Numbered from the stretch's first letter, positions 50,389 through 62,869 are shown. The stretch: 64,000 nucleotides of DNA from Prevotella sp. (GCA_017469955.1 JAFUFJ010000005.1:246020-310019), one strand, 5' to 3'. Made by a program: numbers and translations. The notes: generated from the letters alone by a model not told the origin.

Positions 50389-51252
50389 CTATTTCATTAA
50401 TCCACCCAGAATAGCCTGAGCTTCTAAAGTAAATCCGACATTATATCCTGGCATAAAAGTCATTTCTCCAAACACAGGCTTCCCCTTAACGCTGTACAAA
50501 TCAACCCTAACATAATTGAAACCTGCCGACAATTTCTCTGCCATGCACTTCATTTCATCAAAGCAAGCAGGCCTCTCTGCTTCTTTTAGTCTCTGGGTAG
50601 AGACAAAAAACTCTGGCAAAGGATTCCATTCCATATCATACATCATAAACTTAAAGTCATGAGTATTAAAAACTCTGTCGCACATGACCATACAATATTT
50701 CGGAATCCCATCAAAGCAATAAAACTTATAATCGATAAGCGGCGTGAACTCATTTCCATCTTGAATCAGCAATTCTTCCACTATTACTTTCGGTGAAATC
50801 TTAGCATAATGCTGCTGTCCCGTCAGTTTCCCATAAGGATATCGAAGCCAATAGCCTAATTTCCGGCACAGATCCTTCCTATCTACCTTCTGTTTGTCTT
50901 GAATCAAGATGTTTGAAGCACAACCATTATTGGTCTTTACTACGAATGAATTGGGAAGACTGTCTATATCAATATCCTCTGGTTTCTCGTATACACCTAA
51001 GAGATTTGGCAAACAATCTTTTCCACACCGTTCGCCAACATAGGCTCTAACTTTATATTTGTCAGCCAACTCACTCCATCGTGTCGTATCCGTATTTAAG
51101 CTATTCCAAAATATCTTATCATAAAACAATTGGGGATTTGACCTATTGAGCGGTCTGTGGAACTTCTTGAAATACCGTAAAGAGAGTACCATCTTGGGAC
51201 ATTTTCCCAATATTTGACCTAAAGGTAACAGATAAGCCAGTTTAGAAAACAT
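50389..51252 (-). CDS. ATP-grasp TupA-type polysaccharide protein
   Basis: 287 residues matching the ATPgrasp_TupA pattern: NPQLFYDKIFWNSLNTD, ADKYKVRAYVGERCG, PNSFVVKTNNGCASNILIQDK, IVEELLI, DYKFYCFDGIPKYCMVMCDR and the closing VRVDLYSVKGKPVFGEMTFMPG. TupA-like proteins are thought to form amide or ester links in teichuronopeptide or capsule; whether this one adds an amino acid to the glycan is inference. It is much richer in A+T than wecC on one side, suggesting separate acquisition. It starts 11 bases after the GT4 gene. Confidence 0.83.
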   Translation of the reverse strand: MFSKLAYLLPLGQILGKCPKMVLSLRYFKKFHRPLNRSNPQLFYDKIFWNSLNTDTTRWSELADKYKVRAYVGERCGKDCLPNLLGVYEKPEDIDIDSLPNSFVVKTNNGCASNILIQDKQKVDRKDLCRKLGYWLRYPYGKLTGQQHYAKISPKVIVEELLIQDGNEFTPLIDYKFYCFDGIPKYCMVMCDRVFNTHDFKFMMYDMEWNPLPEFFVSTQRLKEAERPACFDEMKCMAEKLSAGFNYVRVDLYSVKGKPVFGEMTFMPGYNVGFTLEAQAILGGLMK

Positions 51253-51263
51253 AGAAATTGCGG

Positions 51264-52328
51264 TTATTCCTGTGGCAGAAGGCTCAGATATACATCTGTC
51301 AGTTTTTGCGCAACACGCTCCGGAAAATGGCTTTGAACACGGTGCAAGGAATGCTCCCCCATCCTTTTTCGCATTCCAACATCCTGCAGAAGCACAGAGA
51401 TGGCTGTGTACAACCCGTCTTTATCCCCAGGATTTACCAAGAAGCCATTCTCTTCACTCTCTACGATCTCGGGTATTCCCCCCACCGTAGTTGAGATGAT
51501 CGGTTTCGCATAGCTCATGGCTTCCAAAATGGAAATGGGCAAACCTTCGTTATAACTCGGCAAGACAAAGACGTCTGCTGCCCTGAGAAGTTCGGTCTTT
51601 TCCACTCCATCTACCCATCCTTTATAGCAGACGATTCCTTCAAGTGCCTTTTCTTTTATGACTTTCAATGTCTTTTCCACTTCTCCATTGCCTGCCACAT
51701 ACAAGCATATCCGGCCATCCCATTCTGCCTTGTGCTCCGCTATTACATGGAGCAAATCGTAGATTCCCTTCCGCTGTCCCAAAGCCCCCATGAACAAAAG
51801 GTTCAAATCCTTACTGTTCTTTTCTTGGATTGACGGCGGATTTTCGGGAAAGTTCACAATATTAGGCACTACGACTGTCTTTACTCCGCTCAGGTTTGCC
51901 TCCATCCATTCCTTCCAACTGTTGCTCAGCACGATTACCATGTCGCACCATCCCAACACCATCTTCACTGATTTAGGATGTTTTCCCTCAAACGTCTTGA
52001 ACTCAGCTCCGTGCAAATGGTATATTACTTTTTTGCCCATACCTTTGGCTATCACAACGAACATGGCCTTCCGCCAAAAACTTCTATAAGAAGCACCATG
52101 TATGTGCACTACTTTTATCTCATGCCCCAGATTCTTTTTAACGAACATCAGGACTGCCACAACAAACTGTTTCAGCACTTTCAGGCCTCCACCCTTTGTC
52201 GTGGCAATAAAATTGAACGGCCTATAGATTTGAGAATATGAGTTCAGCACCTGAGCGATTCCTCCCTTGGGACTAACCCAATCGGGGCCAATCGTAAGGA
52301 TTTGCCGGCATATTTCAGGGCTTAACAT
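51264..52328 (-). CDS. Glycosyltransferase family 4
   Basis: 354 residues, GT-B fold. The N-terminal acceptor domain has WVSPKGGIAQVLNSY and GKKVIYHLHGAEFKTFEGKHP; the C-terminal donor domain has NLLFMGALGQRKGIYDLLHVI, YVAGNGEVEKTL and the E-x7-E motif PSYNEGLPISILEAMSYAKPII. It is a retaining sugar transferase of polysaccharide synthesis acting at the inner face of the membrane; donor unknown. It follows the DXD transferase by 13 bases. Confidence 0.92.
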   Translation of the reverse strand: MLSPEICRQILTIGPDWVSPKGGIAQVLNSYSQIYRPFNFIATTKGGGLKVLKQFVVAVLMFVKKNLGHEIKVVHIHGASYRSFWRKAMFVVIAKGMGKKVIYHLHGAEFKTFEGKHPKSVKMVLGWCDMVIVLSNSWKEWMEANLSGVKTVVVPNIVNFPENPPSIQEKNSKDLNLLFMGALGQRKGIYDLLHVIAEHKAEWDGRICLYVAGNGEVEKTLKVIKEKALEGIVCYKGWVDGVEKTELLRAADVFVLPSYNEGLPISILEAMSYAKPIISTTVGGIPEIVESEENGFLVNPGDKDGLYTAISVLLQDVGMRKRMGEHSLHRVQSHFPERVAQKLTDVYLSLLPQE

Positions 52329-52341
52329 CGGGCTACAGGGA

Positions 52342-53088
52342 TTAAAAGTGTTTTCTTTTTGCCTGGTTATACCACTGCAACAGGCTTTCTGGCAAGAAGC
52401 TGCGCAGGCGTTTCTTCATCTGTCCGAGCCATGTCTTTGTCTTCCAGGAGGCTGCATAATGGTGGATTGTGCGAGTGTTCTCGGTCAGATGCATCCGTTT
52501 TGTCACGATGTTTCGCGGACAGAAATACTCGCTTGGATAGATGGTGATGCCTTCGATCTGCTGCCGTCCTGGCAGTGGTTGCAGGCCATGCTGGCGGAGA
52601 ACGGCGGTGGTATAGTCGACGATAGTTGTCATATCAAGGCTTCCGTCGGGCCTTTTGAAGTGGAGCGTTGCATAGAAATCAAGCATTTCCCGGTAAAGGG
52701 GATGGTGGTCATAGCTGGCCAATCCCAGTCCTGGGGCTACTGCGGGATAGTCATTTCCGGTGCTATCCTTCTCGATTCCCATCAATGGTCCTTGAGCTAA
52801 GAGGTCGTCTATCGGACGCACGACCTCGACGTCGGTATCAAAATAGACGCCTCCATGCTGGTATAAAATGGCAAATCGGGCGTAGTCACTCACGAAGGCA
52901 TACTTCCCCGACTCATAGGCTTCCCGGGTATAGTCGATGGCATTGACGTCGAAATTGTCCTCGTTCCACTCCCTGATTTCATAGTCAGGCAGGTAGCGTT
53001 TCCACGATTCGATGCACTTGACGGCTAACGGTGGCAGCGGATTTCGGCCAAACCAGCAGTAGTGAATGGTCTTTGGTATGCTCGGCAT
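52342..53088 (-). CDS. DXD-motif glycosyltransferase (capsular sugar transferase, GT32-like)
   Basis: 248 residues from ATG 53088 (MPSIPKTIHYCWFGRNPLPPLAVKCIESWKRYLPDYEI), the standard start of this family. A frame running 273 bases further upstream is antisense-like and overlaps the next gene. The DXD metal site is in AILYQHGGVYFDTDVEVVRPID. It transfers a hexose, often galactose or mannose, to a growing glycan. It ends with a basic C terminus and sits between the GT11 and GT4 genes. Confidence 0.9.
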   Translation of the reverse strand: MPSIPKTIHYCWFGRNPLPPLAVKCIESWKRYLPDYEIREWNEDNFDVNAIDYTREAYESGKYAFVSDYARFAILYQHGGVYFDTDVEVVRPIDDLLAQGPLMGIEKDSTGNDYPAVAPGLGLASYDHHPLYREMLDFYATLHFKRPDGSLDMTTIVDYTTAVLRQHGLQPLPGRQQIEGITIYPSEYFCPRNIVTKRMHLTENTRTIHHYAASWKTKTWLGQMKKRLRSFLPESLLQWYNQAKRKHF

Positions 53089-53126
53089 GTGGATGGGATG
53101 CTGTGGAGGAACCTTTCTGCGGAAGG

Positions 53127-54170
53127 CTAAAAATGGTGGGTAGTGTTGATGCGCAGGTCGGGCGAGCAGGTGATTTTCTCCGGATTTGTGTTGAGCCATG
53201 CTGCCCACCATCCGAAAGAACTGCGTGTGACGACCTGGTGCTTGCAGGCTGCCATCAGCTGCATGTCGCGCCAACTGTTGCGACCAGTGTTCCAGTCGAC
53301 GAAACGGACGGTGTCTTTTTTGAAGTTCAAACCGAAGATGCGACTGTTTCGCCGGGCCCATTCGATGCTGTCAGAGTCGCAGAAGATGTAGAACACGGGG
53401 TTGGAAACGTGCTGTCGGATATAGCGGATGCTGCGCTTGAAGTAGCCCCCTGCGTAGCAGTCGAAGTTGTAACTCAGCATATCTCCGCGACGGGCATGGA
53501 TGGCAACCGAATTGGTTTGCCCGATCTCTTCCATGAGAGCTGCGTTTCTTTCGTCGTCAATTGCGGGGAAGACAAATGCCGAACGAATCTCGCTTTCCAG
53601 GCGTTCAATGCCGCTGTTCCTATATTTAAAGAGGAGCTTCTGCCCCGCAAACACATCGCGTTCGACGTGCTGGAAGAGTTCGCTGGCATAGTCTTCCCGA
53701 ACTGCCGGCTGCTGGTTGAGGAGCTTTCGCTTAAGATATCTGATATAGAGATATGCCTTCGACTGCCGATATTTGGCAAGGCCGACGGTGGTCTTTCGCA
53801 ACTCACCAGGGGCTTCAAAGTCGCCGCAAAAATTCTGAAGAGGCAGCCCGACGTGGCTGAAAGCCTGCGTGAAATAGACGGGATAGTTCCAGTTCTTCAG
53901 CCAGAAGGCCGACTTCCTGACTTCGCCCAGCAGCTGTTGCCACCGGCTTTCGTCGAACAGTTCGCGCACGTTGGGCGCATCGATATGGAAGATGTCGGCC
54001 AGTTCAAAGCCGTTCCACTGGCAAATCACGTCGTTGCACTCGGGAATGTCGTAGACCATCGTCTCTACATAGCAGTCGGCATCAGGATTCATCTGACGCA
54101 TCGCCAGCAGCTCACAGTAGCTGAGCATCTGGTTTCCAAGTCCCGATTCTATATGGACGACGATCTTCAT
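53127..54170 (-). CDS. Alpha-1,2-fucosyltransferase-like glycosyltransferase (GT11)
   Basis: 347 residues. GT11 landmarks are the N-terminal IESGLGNQMLSYCELLAMRQ, the HxRRGD donor-binding motif in VAIHARRGDMLSY (about 225), FYIFCDSDSIEWARRN, and VVTRSSFGWWAAWLN near the end. These enzymes transfer fucose from GDP-fucose to a terminal galactose. GDP-fucose derives from GDP-mannose, and manC is encoded at 31814, though no fucose epimerase or dehydratase is in the window. It lies 38 bases before the DXD transferase. Confidence 0.9.
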   Translation of the reverse strand: MKIVVHIESGLGNQMLSYCELLAMRQMNPDADCYVETMVYDIPECNDVICQWNGFELADIFHIDAPNVRELFDESRWQQLLGEVRKSAFWLKNWNYPVYFTQAFSHVGLPLQNFCGDFEAPGELRKTTVGLAKYRQSKAYLYIRYLKRKLLNQQPAVREDYASELFQHVERDVFAGQKLLFKYRNSGIERLESEIRSAFVFPAIDDERNAALMEEIGQTNSVAIHARRGDMLSYNFDCYAGGYFKRSIRYIRQHVSNPVFYIFCDSDSIEWARRNSRIFGLNFKKDTVRFVDWNTGRNSWRDMQLMAACKHQVVTRSSFGWWAAWLNTNPEKITCSPDLRINTTHHF

Positions 54171-54228
54171 GCTGATGGTTTCAAGCCTGGCGGAGGAGGA
54201 ATGGCGGTGTAAGTGGTAAGTGAACAGT

Positions 54229-54340
54229 TTGAGAAAGCTTAGGATTCAGCCCGAGAAGTCTATGGGTTCTTCGGCATAACGCTATCCTTTCCCGGCCATA
54301 ACCCTAAGACTTCTCACCCTAAACTCTTAGCTTTCTCAAC
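54229..54340. repeat. Family-1 intergenic array, locus D, overlapping the wzy stop
   Basis: Five units starting GAGAAAGCTTAGGATTC. Unit 2 is GAGAAGTCTATGGGTTCT, identical to unit 2 of locus A over 18 bases. Unit 5 (CTCTTAGCTTTCTC) runs through the stop codon of the Wzy-like gene (54338-54336), so the last codons lie within the array. Confidence 0.8.
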
Positions 54341-55715
54341 GTGTATCGCCATCGTTGACGCTCTGGGAAAGCAGCTTTCGCTTCAAGGTCTTTCCTGATC
54401 CCTGCCTTTGCTCTGCACAGAGATAGGTGGCAAACATCATGAACGGCAGGATAAGGTTGCCTGTTTCTGAGATAATAGAGCCCGACAACGAGCGCAGCAT
54501 ATAGCCAATCAAGAGGATGGTGAGCACATTTTCAAACGGTTTCAGGCCACGCATGCAGAAGGCTCTCCATGCCATATAGAGCCAGATGACCATCAACAGC
54601 GCCCCGCCACCGAAGCCTAAGTGGGTGAGCATGTTGCCATAGGCGATGTCGGGAGTTCCCAGTTGAACGACCTCACCCGTCTCCTCATTCTCAAGACCCA
54701 CCTTGAAATCGTAGCGCTCGCGTACGATTTCCGTCTGAGAGTCACTGATCATTCCCAAGCCGAACACTTTCTCTCCTGTAGGTCGGTCCTGCAGGTATTT
54801 GTAGCGTTCGTATATCCATGCGATGCGGTAAGTAAGCGTACCACCCTCTGTTTTGCCCTTTTCGGTCACCTCTCTGTAGCTGCCTCTTACCAAGGCTGAC
54901 AGATCCATCTCGGTGTCACCCTCCATGGTAAAGCGGCTCTCCAGTATCTCAGCTGCAGGAAAAAGCAACAGGGAGACAACGAAAAGAACACGCACTATGG
55001 CCGTGCCTGAGCCCTTTAACAGGATGCCAAGAAGCACCATCATGAACGTGACGGCTATCTCTACTCGCCCTAAAGTGCATACTTGGGCACCCACAAGCAC
55101 GACCAAGTCGAAGACCTTCGTCGGCGACTTTACCACAGAAGGCTCGAACAAGAGCAGGTAGATGGCTAAGGGAAGAGAGAGAGGAGCGTTATAATAGCGA
55201 CCCAGACCCGTGGCCGGATCGATCTGCACTTCACGGGAATAAGGCAGTACAGCGTAGCCTCCAAGCACCTGAATGACATAGAGAATGGAGATGACAACCG
55301 TGATTTTATACACTTTTTCAACGAGCCATAAGACGTCGGAAGGCTTCGCTTTTATCACAAAGAAGTATCCCATGAAGAGGAAAAGGTGCCTTCCTCCCTG
55401 CAAAATCTGATACCAGGAAAAACGATAATGGACGTTGGAATAGAAGGCCGACGCTGCCAAGAAGAAGAAGAACAGCTGGACAAACCGCCTAAGCCACTTG
55501 TCCTCATAGGCACAATTGCGCTCCCTGAAGAACGAGAACACAAAGACAATAGCTGTATATACCACAGCCAAGTCGGCGTTCTTGGCGCCGATGACGTCGT
55601 CGGTCAGTACCGAAAAACCATTGGAAAGGAAAAAGATGTAAATCAGAAAGCTCCACCGCTTTTGTCCGAAGACATAAAGCAATACGGCCACTATCAGTAA
55701 TGCGATTCCCCACAT
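54336..55715 (-). CDS. wzy: O-antigen/capsule polymerase-like membrane protein (Wzy)
   Basis: 459 residues with about eleven hydrophobic segments and a large polar loop (about residues 270-345, including LVRGSYREVTEKGKTEGGTLTYRIAWIYERYKYL), the general form of Wzy/O-antigen ligase proteins. Motif support is weak, as is usual in this fast-changing family; the assignment rests on topology and on the position between the flippase and the glycosyltransferases. It starts 12 bases after the Wzx gene. Its last codons are formed by a family-1 repeat unit. Confidence 0.72.
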   Translation of the reverse strand: MWGIALLIVAVLLYVFGQKRWSFLIYIFFLSNGFSVLTDDVIGAKNADLAVVYTAIVFVFSFFRERNCAYEDKWLRRFVQLFFFFLAASAFYSNVHYRFSWYQILQGGRHLFLFMGYFFVIKAKPSDVLWLVEKVYKITVVISILYVIQVLGGYAVLPYSREVQIDPATGLGRYYNAPLSLPLAIYLLLFEPSVVKSPTKVFDLVVLVGAQVCTLGRVEIAVTFMMVLLGILLKGSGTAIVRVLFVVSLLLFPAAEILESRFTMEGDTEMDLSALVRGSYREVTEKGKTEGGTLTYRIAWIYERYKYLQDRPTGEKVFGLGMISDSQTEIVRERYDFKVGLENEETGEVVQLGTPDIAYGNMLTHLGFGGGALLMVIWLYMAWRAFCMRGLKPFENVLTILLIGYMLRSLSGSIISETGNLILPFMMFATYLCAEQRQGSGKTLKRKLLSQSVNDGDTR

Positions 55716-55727
55716 AGCGTCAAAATC

Positions 55728-57080
55728 CTATCTGGACCAGATGCCTTTCGCCCTGCCGGCAAGAAGCTTTCCCAGCTGGATACGGGCCAAAACAGCCTGA
55801 ACAACATAGGCCATCGTCGGCAAGACCAATACTCCACACACGCCAAACAGCCTGCCTCCACACACCATACCGAGCCAAGACACCAAGGCAATCAGTACAT
55901 ATGTGACCAATTGCAGTCGAACAGTGCCGATGCCATTCACCATGTGCATGTAGATGATTCCTATAGTCTGACTCTCGACAAACAGCAGGGTTGACACCGA
56001 CAAGGCAAACGGAACCGTCACTGAACTGCCGATCCATACCCTGTAGAACCAGCCGGAAGCCGCAAGCATCAGCAAGCCTGCTGCGAGGCAAAGCAGCCAC
56101 AACTGCTCCAGCCGGTGCACGGTTGACCTCATCCAGGCGAAGTCTTTTTTCGCATAGGCATCGGTGAAAGCCGACCAGAATGGCGTGACTATAATGGCTG
56201 CCACCATATATAAGATGTTGAAATATTTCTTTGCGATGTAATATTGTGTGGCTGCTTCCGGACCTAATTCACGGGTAATGACGAGCATGATCATCTGGAA
56301 AACCAGTATCAGGCATATGTAGATTACGAAAAACTGGATGCCAACCGTCAGCACGTCTTTCACCAGTGACGCCCTGACACTCGACCATTGCGGAGCAAAG
56401 TCCTTGTAATACGTGCTGTAAGCTGCGACCGATGCCGCCGACATCACTATGACCGGCACACCGGCATAGTAGGTGGCAAGGTTCTGAAGACTGCCCTCTG
56501 TGAGTCTTGTAAGCAGGAAAATAGCGATTAAAGACATCAGCTGGCCGAGCCCGTTTATCAATGCAGATACCCCAGGTTTCTGGTCTGCCGTGAGCATAAT
56601 GCCGAAGATTCCCGCCACCATGTTCAGGCAAAAAAAGGCACTGAGGATGGCAAACACGCTCTTCAACTCGTCTCTGTAGGAGGAGTCGATGTGCAGAAAT
56701 GCCGACCAGTCGACATATTGGTTCAGCACACAGATCACCCCGAACACCAGCATGACGATGGTTCCTATCGCAAAATAGGTGGTGCTCAGGTATTGACGGG
56801 CCAGCAAGTCGTTGCCCTTTGCCCGTGCTTCTGCAAAGCGATTGCGGAATCCGTTGCCCAGACCGATGTCGAAAAAGGCGATCCACCCTATGACTGACGA
56901 GAGTGTAACCCACACTCCGTAGCGCGTAGGATTAACGTAGCTGACGGTCAAAGGGACGATGAGCAGGTTGCAGACGATGCTCATTGCCCTCGCTCCCATC
57001 GACATTGCGATGTTCTTGATGGCCTTTTTCGTGCGAGGAGACTTTCCTCGCAACTGGTTAAGCCATTGATTAGTCTTCAA
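55728..57080 (-). CDS. wzx: Polysaccharide flippase (Wzx, MATE/PST superfamily)
   Basis: About 450 residues with twelve or more membrane helices in the PST layout: KKAIKNIAMSMGARAMSIVCNLLIVPLTVSYV, YGVWVTLSSVIGWIAFFDIGLGNGFRNRFAEA, then repeated helix pairs. It flips lipid-linked repeat units to the periplasm for Wzy. The start is uncertain: the frame is open to a TTG at 57224, but the first 48 residues look non-coding. I favour TTG 57080 (AAAGAAACA upstream); ATG 57005 is the first ATG but would remove the cytoplasmic N terminus. It is the first gene of the cluster. Confidence 0.85.
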   Translation of the reverse strand: MKTNQWLNQLRGKSPRTKKAIKNIAMSMGARAMSIVCNLLIVPLTVSYVNPTRYGVWVTLSSVIGWIAFFDIGLGNGFRNRFAEARAKGNDLLARQYLSTTYFAIGTIVMLVFGVICVLNQYVDWSAFLHIDSSYRDELKSVFAILSAFFCLNMVAGIFGIMLTADQKPGVSALINGLGQLMSLIAIFLLTRLTEGSLQNLATYYAGVPVIVMSAASVAAYSTYYKDFAPQWSSVRASLVKDVLTVGIQFFVIYICLILVFQMIMLVITRELGPEAATQYYIAKKYFNILYMVAAIIVTPFWSAFTDAYAKKDFAWMRSTVHRLEQLWLLCLAAGLLMLAASGWFYRVWIGSSVTVPFALSVSTLLFVESQTIGIIYMHMVNGIGTVRLQLVTYVLIALVSWLGMVCGGRLFGVCGVLVLPTMAYVVQAVLARIQLGKLLAGRAKGIWSR

Positions 57081-57335
57081 TGTTTCTTTGATTTCAGGCA
57101 GACAAAGGCTGCATGTCTGTACGACATTGCCGAGCCTTGCCGGCAGGAAAGGATGTCTTTTCTTCGGAGCATCTATCAAGGACAGGAGCACAACAATCCT
57201 TGTTGCTGCCCATAGCCGCAACAAAACGTGAGGATAACCGCAAGTGCACTTGCCCGCTATGATAGTCTCCGCTTAGGAGAAGGCTTGCCAAAGGCGCGCT
57301 TCCCGCAGAACTAAGACAGTTGCAAAAATGCTGTG

Positions 57336-57343
57336 CAAAGATA
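57336..57343 (-). promoter_or_regulatory. Promoter of the polysaccharide cluster (-7 box)
   Basis: TATCTTTG on the minus strand, about 255 bases before the preferred wzx start. The leader 57081-57330 has no convincing gene, and no UpxY-type antiterminator gene lies next to it. Confidence 0.5.
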
Positions 57344-57426
57344 AGTAAAAATGGTGATATTCCGAAATTTTATCACACTTTTGTTGGTATTTGCCTGTCA
57401 GAGTGCTTTTTAGAGGAATTGTTTCT

Positions 57427-58029
57427 TCAGAAAAAGACGGCCAGCGAAAGTCCTTCCGGCGATGCTCCCACGGCAAACTGGCTATGCTCTCCCGTCAGTT
57501 TGTCGCCTATCCAATAGCCTAATTCCGTGCCCAACATCCCCACAACGGCGCCCGTTCCTGCCTGCCACCATGTGTGATGGTCGCGATGAACCCTGCAGAA
57601 GGCCGTGGCAGTCGCTATCGAAAAGCCGGCCACAGAGAGCCATGGCGAGAGGTGTCCATACTCCTTATATAATATAGTTGCACCGCAGAAAGCCATCATC
57701 GTGTGCCCTGACGGAAGTCCATGGCGGGCATGATTGGGACGATCTGAGTCGATGGTGTATTTCATCCCATAGGTTACAGCGGCAGAAGCGGCGAGCGAAG
57801 TGGCCGAGTTCACGGCGAGCCGCTTCCACGAGCTGGCACTTTCCAGGCCGCAACCTTTCATGACATAGACCGAGGCGAGGGGCACGAAACGCAGCACATC
57901 GCCCACGGCATCGCTCTTCACGGCGATGTTTCCGGCCGGTGTCCCTGCATCTGAAGGGGCATCAGCCTGTGCCATGACGGCCACGGCGCTCATCATCATG
58001 ATGCAGCATGTCAGCATGCGTAGCTTCAT
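57427..58029 (-). CDS. PAP2-family membrane/periplasmic phosphatase
   Basis: 200 residues with a signal peptide (about 1-21, ending VMAQA). The PAP2 motifs are KYTIDSDRPN (K-x6-RP), LPSGH and CRVHRDHHTWWQ. The last normally ends in Asp (R-x5-H-x3-D), which supports the catalytic His; here it is Gln. Family members remove phosphate from undecaprenyl-PP, lipid A or PG-phosphate. It lies next to the capsule cluster, so recycling of the lipid carrier is a reasonable guess. Activity with Gln is uncertain. Confidence 0.85.
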   Translation of the reverse strand: MKLRMLTCCIMMMSAVAVMAQADAPSDAGTPAGNIAVKSDAVGDVLRFVPLASVYVMKGCGLESASSWKRLAVNSATSLAASAAVTYGMKYTIDSDRPNHARHGLPSGHTMMAFCGATILYKEYGHLSPWLSVAGFSIATATAFCRVHRDHHTWWQAGTGAVVGMLGTELGYWIGDKLTGEHSQFAVGASPEGLSLAVFF

Positions 58030-58061
58030 TTTGTCTGCAACAAGGAGGAAAGGGTGAGGGA

Positions 58062-58101
58062 ATTGAAAAGAGCTGTCCGAGGTGTTGTCCGGACAGCTCT
58101 T
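58062..58101 (-). terminator. Enolase terminator
   Basis: AAGAGCTGTCCG (58068-58079) and CGGACAGCTCTT (58090-58101), 12-bp perfect arms with a 10-base loop, followed on the minus strand by TTTTCAATT. It lies between eno and the PAP2 gene. Confidence 0.85.
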
Positions 58102-58125
58102 CCTTATCTGCCAGTTGAGTCTGGC

Positions 58126-59532
<1,407 letters not shown>

Positions 59533-59790
59533 TTAGCAACTTTTAACGTTTCTTTTTGTGGCTCTCCTCGCCTGCTTTCCTTCGGAATGTCGTTGTGAAA
59601 ACGACTGGAAGGCTTCTGGAAACAGGACTGACGGCGAGGACTTCCGACAAGAAGACGGGGATTCAATATGTAAAACTTTTTGCTCAAATTTAACACTTTA
59701 CGGCAAGATTTCCATGGCACATGGGGCGGGGAAACGGCCTTTTTCGTGGAGAAACCGCAGCGTTCCGGCGCCGGTCCATGACGGTTCTGC

Positions 59791-59900
59791 ATGAGAATGC
59801 TATCCTTTCTCGCCAGCTATCCAAAGGGTTCTGCCCATGAAGACATAGGTTTGCCGGCGAGAACCCTTAGCTTTCTGCCTGAGAAACATGACGTTTCTTG
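59791..59900. repeat. Family-1 intergenic array, locus E (five units, most diverged)
   Basis: Five units, starting GAGAATGCTATCCTTTCTC and ending AACATGACGTTTCTTG. The following bases GAAAACGATGAG resemble the flank of locus A (GAAAAGAATGAG), so the element may extend about 12 bp further. The rest of 59500-60199 shows no gene; a possible degenerate extra unit is near 60008-60040. Confidence 0.7.
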
Positions 59901-60199
59901 AAAACGATGAGTGAAGAACAAGAAGCAAATCGTGCCTGTCGTCTGGGAAAATTCTTGCAAATGGCTGACACTTAGCTATTTGCAAAACGCTTCAAAAACG
60001 TCCTCCTTTCTCGCCGAAAAACAGGATTCACTGGCAGGACGGGCTAAGTTTGTCGTCAGAATGTCCTTATTTTTCATCGGTTTTTAACATTTCCGCCTTG
60101 CGAAAAACCGGCTATTTACGATGGCAAACCGAAGCCTTCGGCCCGGCAAGTGAAACAAAAAAAAGAGACATCGCCCATGCGGATGTCTCTCAAAAGCTG

Positions 60200-60270
60200 T
60201 TGGGGTACCCGGACTCGAACCAGGAAAGGCAGGACCAGAATCTGCAGTGTTACCATTACACCATACCCCA
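60200..60270 (-). tRNA. tRNA-Gln(CTG)
   Basis: 71 nt. Acceptor TGGGGTA/TACCCCA, D arm GTGTAATGGTAACAC, anticodon loop TTCTGGT (anticodon CTG) and T arm GGTTCGAGTCC. The closing pair of the anticodon stem is A-C rather than A-U. CCA is not encoded. Confidence 0.9.
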
Positions 60271-60300
60271 ATGCCTCACTTGTTTTGCAAATTGCGGGTG

Positions 60301-60308
60301 CAAAGTTA
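60301..60308 (-). promoter_or_regulatory. tRNA-Gln promoter (-7 box)
   Basis: TAACTTTG on the minus strand, 31 bases before the tRNA, with TTTG 19 bases upstream (about 60328-60331). Confidence 0.7.
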
Positions 60309-60412
60309 GTGCTTTTTTCCGAACTACCAAACTTTTTTACGTGGAATTTGCAAAAAAAATCAAATAAAACAGCGTTTTTTGCCTTTTTCAAATAAAAGGG
60401 TGTACCTTTGTA

Positions 60413-60420
60413 AGCTGATA
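60413..60420 (+). promoter_or_regulatory. rsfS-ftsH-cdsA promoter (-7 box)
   Basis: TACCTTTG on the plus strand with TTTG about 21 bases upstream, 26 bases before the rsfS start. Confidence 0.65.
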
Positions 60421-60445
60421 ATAATTCGACGACAACGACGACTGA

Positions 60446-60805
60446 ATGAAAGAGAAACAACAATTGGTAGATACCATCATCAAGGGTATACAGGAAAAGA
60501 AAGGACAGAAAATCGCGGTAGTTGACTTGACTGGCATCGACGGATCGATAGCCAGTTACTTCGTCATTTGCCAGGGCAATTCGCCTACTCAGGTAGAAGC
60601 CATCGCCGAATCTGTAGGCGACACCATGCGCGAGACGCTGCAAGAAAAGCCCACAACCGTGGTCGGTCTGGGGCTGAGCCATTGGGTAGCAATGGATTAT
60701 GTCGACGTGCTGGTCCACGTCTTCCTGCCCGAAACCCGCGCCTATTACGACCTTGAAAACCTTTGGCGCGACGCTCTTCTGACCGAGATACCCGACTTAG
60801 ACTAA
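60446..60805 (+). CDS. rsfS: Ribosome silencing factor RsfS
   Basis: 119 residues with the RsfS/Iojap core (VVDLTGIDGSIASYFVICQGNSPTQVEAIAESV ... WVAMDYVDVLVHVFLPETRAYYDLENLWRDA). It binds L14 of the 50S subunit and blocks joining with the 30S in poor conditions. It is the first gene of the rsfS-ftsH-cdsA operon, 19 bases before ftsH. Confidence 0.95.
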   Translation: MKEKQQLVDTIIKGIQEKKGQKIAVVDLTGIDGSIASYFVICQGNSPTQVEAIAESVGDTMRETLQEKPTTVVGLGLSHWVAMDYVDVLVHVFLPETRAYYDLENLWRDALLTEIPDLD

Positions 60806-60824
60806 CCAAGCTCACGACAAAACT

Positions 60825-62869
<2,045 letters not shown>

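Noticed and set aside
53031-54212. 393-codon plus-strand frame
   Set aside because: Antisense to the GT11 gene; long only because of the G+C-rich third positions on the other strand.
57094-57291. 65-codon frame in the wzx leader
   Set aside because: No recognisable motif, no nearby translation signal, and composition like non-coding DNA.
60008-60040. Sixth unit of family-1 locus E
   Set aside because: Only a short TTTCTCGCCG match about 110 bp from the array, without the second arm.
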